Origin: Antilocapra americana
Taxonomy: Eukaryota > Chordata > Mammalia > Artiodactyla > Antilocapridae
DNA length: 64,000 nucleotides
Direction: 5' to 3'
NCBI GenBank assembly: GCA_007570785.1
Contig: ML661900.1
Coordinates: forward strand, 7,937,570-8,001,569
Positions 57,487 through 64,000 of this stretch are shown piece by piece. The stretch's first letter is position 1. Every line of letters begins with the position of its first letter. The notes beneath the pieces were generated by a model. The model was not told the DNA's origin. It made no database searches and saw nothing but the letters and a program-made list of their open reading frames with translations. Position numbers and translations under genes: made by a program.

Positions 57487-58516
57487 ACAAACAAGCACAT
57501 ATACTGGAGCTTTCTACAGGACTGCCACATTGCACAGCTCTAAGGAACACCATTTATATTATCTGCTGTGCATTTCAAGACATGCCATTCACAGAATGGG
57601 TTGTGAATGATTCCCCTTGAAATCTATCAGAACAGTGGCCCTCTTTACATAGGAGAGAGGAGGCAGTACAAATTAATGTGAAAAAGACTAACTTTTTAAT
57701 GAGGCATGCTGAAACTAAGGACTTGTCATGGGGAAAAATATAAACTTGACCTTACTCTACAAAAATAATAATAATAATAATTCTAGATGGATTGATAGCC
57801 TAGATAAGGAAAGAAAAAAATTTAAATCTAAAAGAAAATACTAAGATAGCTTTATAGCATTAGCATCAAAAATTATTTCTTAAGCAATGCACACACACTC
57901 AAAAACCCAGAAAACTGCTTTGATAAGTTTGACTATATTGAAATTAAAAATTTCTATACAACAAATGACATTATGAACAAAGTGGAAATACAAGCAACAG
58001 AAAAACTTTGCATTATGTATTCTGTATGAAATATTGATATCCAGACTATTCAAAGAACTTCTATAAATCAATAAGAAAAAGACAAATAAAAAAATCAGCA
58101 AAATATATGAACAGAGAAGTCACATAGGAGGAAAGATATCTATGGAAAGATGGTAAACTATGTTCAAAGAAACACATATTTAAATGCATGAAATTCTATT
58201 GCATACTCTGCAGATTAGGAAAAATTAAGCCAGATAATGCTAATGATGTGCTAGAGTATGGGCACATGCAGGTCCTCATATATTATCTATGTGTGCTATT
58301 TACATGCATACAACACTTTGTAAGGTCCTTAGCAACAACAGATAAAGTCCAAAATGTGCACCCTTACGATTCAGAAAATCCACTTTTAGACGTTTATCCT
58401 AGAAGAATGTGAACAGGAGATTAAGGAATCATATAAAAGCTTTCATTGCACGCCGTTTGCCATAGGGAAATACTGTGAACTAACAGACCATAAACAATGT
58501 ACATATTACTTGATAT

Positions 58517-58797
58517 TTGCTGCTGCTAAGTCGCTTCAGTCGTGTCCGACTCTGTGTGACCCCACAGACAGCAGCCCACCAGGCTCCCCATCCCTGGGAT
58601 TATCCAGACAAGGACACTGGAGTGGGTTTCCATTTCCTTCTCCAATGCATGAAAGTGAAAAGTGAAAGTGAAGTCATTCGGTCGTGTCTGACTCTTTGCA
58701 ACCCCATGGACTGCAGCCCACCAGGCTCCTCCATCCATGGGATTTTTCAGGCAAGAGTACTGGAGTGGGGTGCCATTGCCTTCGCCGACTTCATATC
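58517..58797 (-). mobile_element. Bov-A2 SINE (dimer)
   Basis: Two BovB-derived units ('aagtcgcttcagtcgtgtcc' and 'cattcggtcgtgtctgactc') are joined by the linker 'gaaagtgaaaagtgaaagtg' (58651-58670). The right end 'ggtgccattgccttcgcc' is the reversed start of Bov-A2. The copy is well preserved. Confidence 0.95.
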
Positions 58798-59271
58798 TAG
58801 ATTTATATAATTAAATATTTATGTGTTATATACTTACATAACTGTATATTTATAAAAACTAGAACTACATTTGCATGGTGAAATCTCTAAATAAAAATAT
58901 TAATTTTTAAAATGATAATATAAAGGATATACACTGTGTAGCATCACCATGTAAATTTTATATCTTATAAAACAATGTTAACCATTGCAAAAATATATAT
59001 TGTTTCTGGACTGGAACATATGGTTTAATGATATAAAAATTGACTGGAAAGATACATAATGACTTCAGGATAATGTTCACTTATTAGGGAGATGAACTAA
59101 GAATGAGATTAGATGCCTTTAATCAAATATATAATATGTCAGTTATTTTTTAAAATGTAAAGGAAATATGGCAAAATATTAACACTTAAAACTCTGGCTG
59201 GAAACAGTACATAGATATCTGATATATCATTTTTCTAGTGCTTGAAATATTTAGTAAACAAAATTGAGACA

Positions 59272-59332
59272 AAGAAGGAAAGGAAAAGGGGGAGGAGAGA
59301 GAAGGTAAGAAAAAGAGAAGGAAGGAAGACAA
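59272..59332. repeat. Purine-rich (GA) tract
   Basis: A run of A and G with AAGGAAGG motifs. Confidence 0.8.
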
Positions 59333-59371
59333 ATATGGTCTTTGGAAACAGACAGCCCTTCACTCTAACTG

Positions 59372-59582
59372 GGACTTCCGTGGTGGCTCAGACAGTGAAG
59401 AAGCTGTCTGCAATGCAGAAGACCATGGTTCAGTCCCTGGGTCAGGAAGATCCCCTGGAGAAGGGAATGGCTACCCACTCCAGTATTCCTGCCTGGAGAA
59501 TTCCATGGACAGAGAAGCCCGGCAGGCTACAGTCCATGGGGTCACAAAGAGTGGGACACGACTGAGTGACTAACACTTTTTT
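59372..59582 (+). mobile_element. Bov-tA SINE
   Basis: Head 'ggacttccgtggtggctcag', tail 'gacacgactgagtgactaac'. An 8-bp TSD 'tctaactg' lies at 59364-59371 and 59583-59590. Confidence 0.93.
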
Positions 59583-59596
59583 TCTAACTGTGGCAG

Positions 59597-59815
59597 GCAG
59601 AGTGGTGTAGTTAGAAGGACCTGGACTGTGGACTCAGAAAGACTTAATTCTAGCTTCTTTCAATTTGGACAAGTTAACTATTCTAGGGCTCTGTTTACCC
59701 ATCTATAAAATGGACAGATTTAACTGAAAGTGTTCTGTGAAGACTAAGTGGGGGCGGTGTGTAAAACACTCAGTGCAGTGCCTACTAGGTATACGTGGAA
59801 TGTTCCATGAATAAC
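59597..59815 (+). mobile_element. MIR SINE, near full length
   Basis: 'cagagtggtgtagttagaag', 'ggactgtggactcagaaaga', 'acccatctataaaatggaca' and 'ctcagtgcagtgcctactag' cover most of MIR in forward order. Confidence 0.85.
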
Positions 59816-61840
59816 GCAGCTCGCTCGCTCTCTTCCTCGAAGCGCTGGGAAACAATAAAGTCTGTGCAGAAAGGCTACCACCTTAACTCACTGGATGGAA
59901 TTGAATTGCTCTTTCTGGTGCAGTCTTTTTTTTTTTTTTCCGTCTTAGTAAAAGTAATTTTGAAAAGAGATTAAATGCCTTTGGCATGAACAAAGATGCA
60001 GACTATAGAGAAAATTGTAGGGCTTCAGTTTCCACAGAGGTATCCATCTGAAAGGTAGGTGAGGAAGTTCCCACGGTTTTGCATTTAAACTCAAGCCACT
60101 TATTTAAGGAGATCATGGCACAGGTCCGTCACCCGTGGTTGTTAATGACCTTCCTCTGAAGTCCTGAATGGAACATGCAGTAGGGTCAATTGCAGACTCA
60201 GTGACAAGAATTAAAGTGCAAAGCTCCCTAATGAGATCTATGCTTATTCCTTGTGGTTCAAGGAACATTGTGGTGAATGGTTTACAGCCTGCAGGGTCAA
60301 TCTCCTTGTAGAGGCAGAGTTAACTTGGGCATTCCTCGGGCTGTATAAACAACACTGTCTGTAGCTTGACCCTCCTTTTATCAAGCCAGGAAATTCTTGG
60401 ACTGCAGCCACTGTCTAATATTTACGGTTCCATTAGCATTTGATTCTGAAAAACTTCCTAATTCTGGAAAATGACCACCCATTAGCTATTAATGCACAAG
60501 TGATAGAAAAAAAAAAAGCCACCCTTTAGAAGCAAAGAATGGACAAAGAGAAGAGCTTACAAGGCTTAAAGTGTGACAAGCGTGATGTCTATCTGCTGAG
60601 CAATCATGTACGCATGTTTAATACATGCATATCAAATCCTTACATACATATTTCATACAGAGACGTTAAAATGGTAAAACAAATGCTTAATTTACCTTTT
60701 TTCTGTATTTAGAAAAATTGTGGCATATGTTTCTCAAAACAATGGTATAAAATAGTCTGAATTCATATAGGCTTTGAGTCCCAGTATAAACTTACTTTCT
60801 TGGGCTCTTTTAGCTGAAAGGAATTTTGAGAGGTTCTTTCATCCATTCCTCTCTTCTCTACACTAAATCTCTACACTGGATTTTCAGTACAGCCCAAGCA
60901 ATTGTTTACCTATTATTTAAGAAATGTAAAAAAAAAAAAAAAATTTAAACTTCCTTGGACATACACATCTCCATATCTAAAAAAAAAAGAGAAAATCCTC
61001 TATTTTGAATCCATTACCTCCCTTTCTAAAGGATATTTAAATTAAGCATAGAGAATCACCTATATCTAAAACCTGAATCAGAGGCAGTGGTTTCATACAT
61101 TTTCCAAATGTCCTGTCTCCAAGGTAACCTGTTTCTTCCTGACAGGCTGGAGGGCTGGAGAGAAGTGAGAAGATGGAAACATGATGAAGTCGCATCCAAG
61201 GATGAGGTGGCCACTGGCTGATGGATTGATTCCGACAAGAATAAAACAATTCATAGAAATCAATGTCACCGACCAGCAGGTACATCTCAGAATTGCTGCC
61301 ACAGTGGAGATGAGTTGCTGAGACCACACTGTTTCTCTCAGTAACACCAGCATCCAACAGTCAGATTAGACACTACCTGTTAAATCTGAACTCCATTATA
61401 AAAAGTCACCTAGAAGCCTTCAACAGGTCAGTCTGGTCTGCAAAATATAGGCAGGAAATGGAGAAATCAAAGACACCTTGGTGAAAATAACTGATATCTT
61501 GCTAGAACTTTCTGATATGATTCTACAAAGTGATGGAATCTCCTTCCCAGGAATATTTGAAAATACCTAACCTACTGCACAGGGGTCCTCTCACCCAGGA
61601 TGTAGCTCAAATTCAAATGGGTTGACTGATATTACAGGCTTATTCAAGATGGAAATCACCCCAAACCTGGTCAAACATCATGCATTCTCAACTTAACAAT
61701 TGGTGAAGCGACCCTAGGTGGGGCATCTGACTGCCTGGAGTTTGTGACAGAGTGAAATTGGTTCAGTTCCTGATCCAGTGGAACCCAGCAAATAAACGGT
61801 GTGTCCATGTTGGTCCTTTCTTGCTTCAAATTATCTTCTA
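59816..61840. other. Repeat-poor stretch, possible conserved non-coding DNA
   Basis: No repeat was recognised in 2 kb. The part at 60000-60640 has motifs such as 'ccattagcatttgattctg' and 'ttagctattaatgcacaag'. Poly(A) runs lie at about 60926-60942 and 60979-60988. Minus-strand frames of 86-106 codons at 61037-61357 have no recognised domain. Confidence 0.4.
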
Positions 61841-61844
61841 CTAC

Positions 61845-62313
61845 TGTTGCAGGAAGGGAGACCCTTCCAGGGCTCTCAGTCTGACATTCGGAAATGAACT
61901 GTCCAAGGAGACACACACGCTGCCAAAGCAAGAGACTTTATTGGGAAGGGGTGCTGGGGAGGCGAGCTAGAGAATAAGGAAAACCAGAAGGACTCCTCTG
62001 CCAGGCAGCTTGTAGTCACAGGCTTTACAGTGATGGGATTCGTTTCTGGGATTGTCTGTGGTCAGTCATTCTGACTCAAGATCCTTCCTAGTGGCGCACG
62101 TGTAGCTCACCAAGACAAATGCCAGAGAGGATTCTGGGAGGTGTCAGAACATGGGGCATCTCCTTTTGACCTTTCCTGAATTTTCTTTTTGGTAGTGTCT
62201 TGTCAGTTTTGTGTTTCTTAACAGGACCTCCTGTCGTAAAACTCACTCACTCAAATAGTTACTATGGTACCTGGCCAAGGTGGGCAGTTTCAGTCAGTGT
62301 GTTTCCCCTAACA
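61845..62313 (-). mobile_element. Solo LTR of a ruminant class-I-like ERV
   Basis: The unit begins TGTTGCAGG and ends CCTAACA on the plus strand, so it has TG...CA ends on both strands. A 4-bp TSD 'ctac' lies at 61841-61844 and 62314-62317. Read on the minus strand, a polyadenylation signal AATAAA occurs at plus 61937-61942, followed by the R/U5 part at the left. 'tcctttcgacc'-type text here reads 'tccttttgacctttcctgaa'. Length is 469 bp. No internal viral genes are attached, so it is the product of LTR-LTR recombination. Confidence 0.78.
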
Positions 62314-62477
62314 CTACAACCCCTGTATCTCCTTCTAACTTAACATCTCACTCCTACCACTAGCAATTTGAACACACAGAGCTCCCCAACTGAGATAGCT
62401 GGATCATCCTGAAAAGTACAGGCCTGCAGAGTCACTGTGAACAGGGCACTAGGCCATATGTCAACAAGATTCTAATG

Positions 62478-62640
62478 ATGGAGTATTAGCATTATTACCA
62501 TTTTAAGGAGACAGAAACTGAGGCTTAGAGAAGGTATTTCAAGGATACGTAGTGAATAACTGGTAGAGCTGGAAATCCAACCTTGGGAGCATTACCTCCA
62601 AGTTGATGCTCTCCATGCCATATTTTTCTGCCTAAATATA
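62478..62640 (-). mobile_element. MIR SINE
   Basis: 'attattaccattttaaggag', 'acagaaactgaggcttagag' and 'tggtagagctggaaatccaa' are the reversed MIR core. Confidence 0.8.
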
Positions 62641-62657
62641 AAAATGCTTTGCCATTA

Positions 62658-62972
62658 GCTTCCCAGGTGGTGCAAGTGGTTTTAAAAAACCCACCTGCCA
62701 ATGTAGGAGATGTAAGAGGCATGGGTTCAATCCTTGGGTTAGAGAGATCTCCTAGGAGGGCATGGCAACCCATTCCAGTATTCTTGCCTGGAGAATGCCA
62801 TGGACAGAGGAGCCTAGCAGGCTAAAGACCATTGTTGTTGTTCAGGTCACTCAGTTGTGTCTGACTTTTTGCAACTCCATGAACAGCAGCACGCCAAGCT
62901 TCCCTGTTTCTCACTACAGACCATAAGGTCCCAAAGATTTGGACATGACTGAAGCGACTTAACACACAACAC
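62658..62972 (+). mobile_element. Bov-tA SINE, split by a BovB tail
   Basis: Head 'agcttcccaggtggtgcaag', body 'attccagtattcttgcctgg'. It then breaks at 62832 and resumes at 62925 with 'aaggtcccaaagatttggac' and the tail 'tgactgaagcgacttaac'. Confidence 0.9.
62833..62913 (-). mobile_element. BovB 3' tail (81 bp) nested in Bov-tA
   Basis: 'tgttgttgttcaggtcactc' to 'gcacgccaagcttccctgtt' is the reversed BovB terminus. An 11-bp TSD with one mismatch, 'ctaaagaccat' / 'ctacagaccat', lies at 62822-62832 and 62914-62924. Confidence 0.85.
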
Positions 62973-63229
62973 AGAAATGGAAACTGGGGTCAAAGTCCCT
63001 CTGAAACTCAACCTTCTCAAGGATAAAATAGAATAATTATCCTGTCTTCTTTTTCCAAAAAATTTTACTAAGACTGCCTGTGAAGTAAAAGGCTACTTTG
63101 ATAGAAGAACAACAGAGGGAGGGAAAGGCAGAAACTGAGATGAAGAGAATGAGTAACGAGTATGCAGAGTGATAAAGGTGTCTTTTGTTATGTTAACGAG
63201 AAGACTTTTTAAACACCCCTGGGTATTTC
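62973..63229. other. Mostly unassigned DNA
   Basis: A weak forward MIR-like piece may lie at 62985-63060. Confidence 0.35.
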
Positions 63230-64000
63230 ACCAGACTCAGTTGCTCACTTCTGTCTAACTCTTTGGAACCCTACGGACTGCAGCAGGTCAGACTTCCATG
63301 TCCATCATCAACTTCCGGAGCTTGCTCAAAATCATGTCCATTGAGTTGGTGATGCCATGCAACCATCTCATCCTCTGTCATCCCCTTCCTCTCCTGCCTT
63401 GAATCTTTCCCAGCATCAGGGTCTTTTCCAGTGAGTCAGTTCTTCACATCAGGTGGCCAAATATTGGAGTTTCAGCTTCAGCATCAGTCCTTCCAATGAA
63501 TACTCAGGACTGATTTCCTTTAGGATTGACAGGTTGGATTTCCTTGCAGTCCAAGAGACTCTCAAGAGTCTTCTCTAACTCCACATTTCAAAAGCATCAG
63601 TTCTTTGGCACTCAGCTTTCTTTATAGTTCAACTCTCACATCCATACATGACTACTGGAAAAACTATAGCTTTGACTAGACAGATCTTTGTCAGCAAAGT
63701 AATGTCTCTGCTTTTTAATAGGCTGTCTAGTTTGGTCAAGCTTTTCTTCCAAGGAGCAAGTGTCTTTTAATTTCATGGCTGCAGTCACCATCTGCAGTGA
63801 TTTTGGAGCCCCCCAAAATGAAGTCTGTCACTGTTTCTATTGTTTTCCCATCTATTTGCCATGAAGTGATGGGACCAGAGGCCACGATCTTGGTTTTCTG
63901 AATGTTGAGTTTTAAGCCAACTTTTTCACTCTCCTCTTTCACTTTCATCAAGAGACTGTTTAGTTCTTCTCTTTCTTCCATAAGTGTGGCGTCATCTTCA
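63230..64000 (-). mobile_element. BovB LINE, continues beyond the window
   Basis: The reversed BovB 3' end starts 'ccagactcagttgctcactt' and extends into the reverse transcriptase region at the right edge ('cataagtgtggcgtcatctt'). It reaches further 5' than the other copies in this window and is still continuing at base 64000. Confidence 0.94.
63736..63981 (-). pseudogene. BovB reverse transcriptase fragment
   Basis: An 81-codon minus-strand frame contains 'LNIQKTKIVASGPITSWQID' and 'GDCSHEIKRHLLLGRKA', the thumb-side part of the RTE-type reverse transcriptase that follows the catalytic palm. The palm itself would lie to the right of the window. The frame stops at the left, where the homologous BovB text continues in other frames, so the copy is damaged. 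In full BovB a single long protein of about 1,000 residues with an AP-type endonuclease and reverse transcriptase is expected. Confidence 0.88.

Larger units (their letters stand above)
56110..59200 (+). mobile_element. Ancient L1 (L1M-type) host copy, interrupted three times
   Basis: Forward ORF2 landmarks run in order across three insertions: 'ttctttacagacaatatgac' (56247), 'gaattcagtgacactagata' (56321), 'aaagtcacagtagtcaaata' (56973), then beyond the LTR 'tttgactatattgaaattaa' (57927), 'agtcacataggaggaaagat' (58118), and 'gacgtttatcctagaagaat' (58389). The last part (58800-59200) looks like a 3' UTR. All frames are broken. Confidence 0.72.

Noticed and set aside
59242..59565. 107-codon open frame
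   Set aside because: It crosses a purine-rich tract and a Bov-tA SINE.
1..64000. CRISPR arrays, operons, bacterial or phage systems
   Set aside because: The whole window is ruminant nuclear DNA; no spaced direct repeats or prokaryotic gene structure were seen.

Overview
The window is mammalian nuclear DNA from a ruminant, most likely a pecoran such as cattle, sheep, goat or a relative. The evidence is the set of interspersed repeats: BovB (RTE-type) LINE copies, their derived SINEs (Bov-tA, Bov-A2, Art2A), CHR-type tRNA-Glu SINEs, and three copies of a young bovine-type L1 3' end. Beneath these lie older mammalian elements (MIR, L2, L1M-type L1, MLT1 LTRs, hAT/MER5-type DNA transposons). Base composition is AT-rich, with few CpGs outside LTRs and SINEs.

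No protein-coding gene of the host could be supported. The longest open frames either run through SINE or LINE sequence or look like chance frames. Real coding remnants are limited to decayed BovB reverse transcriptase (about 15.97-16.37 kb and 63.7-64.0 kb, both minus strand) and the C-terminus of L1 ORF2 (366-608). There are no rRNA or functional tRNA genes. The window reads as intergenic or deep intronic sequence.

Layout. 0-12 kb: a 5'-truncated L1 tail, scattered SINEs, an old unassigned repeat split by a CHR SINE, and two very short BovB tails with target-site duplications (TSDs). 12.9-16.9 kb: ancient L1 sequence, first minus then plus, the plus part interrupted by a 0.66 kb BovB. 17-23 kb: mostly unassigned, with one MIR, one CHR SINE and a MER5-like fragment. 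23.4-24.1 kb: a CpG-rich ERV-type LTR carrying a nested Bov-tA. 24-36 kb: sparse repeats, a hAT element with both termini (32.0-32.5 kb), and a long repeat-poor stretch (34-36 kb). 36.4-44.7 kb: L1M segments, an MLT1 LTR, SINEs, and a BovB insertion with an inverted 5' part. 44.7-56 kb: MIR, L2, CHR and Art2A copies in unassigned DNA. 56.1-59.2 kb: an ancient L1 interrupted by an MLT1 LTR, a Bov-tA and a Bov-A2. 59-64 kb: MIR, a repeat-poor stretch, a solo LTR with a 4-bp TSD, and a BovB that runs off the right edge.

The most interesting structures concern retrotransposition mechanism. One is a BovB copy with internal inversion and a single 12-bp TSD. Another is a bare poly(T) tract inside that copy, flanked by a perfect 16-bp duplication at an L1-endonuclease-like site. 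There are also three BovB insertions of only 63-105 bp. Several repeat-poor stretches with homeobox/POU-like motifs could be regulatory, but without cross-species alignment this stays a suggestion. I found no new gene system. Family names below rest on recognising consensus patterns by eye; a RepeatMasker run would fix the subfamilies and ends.
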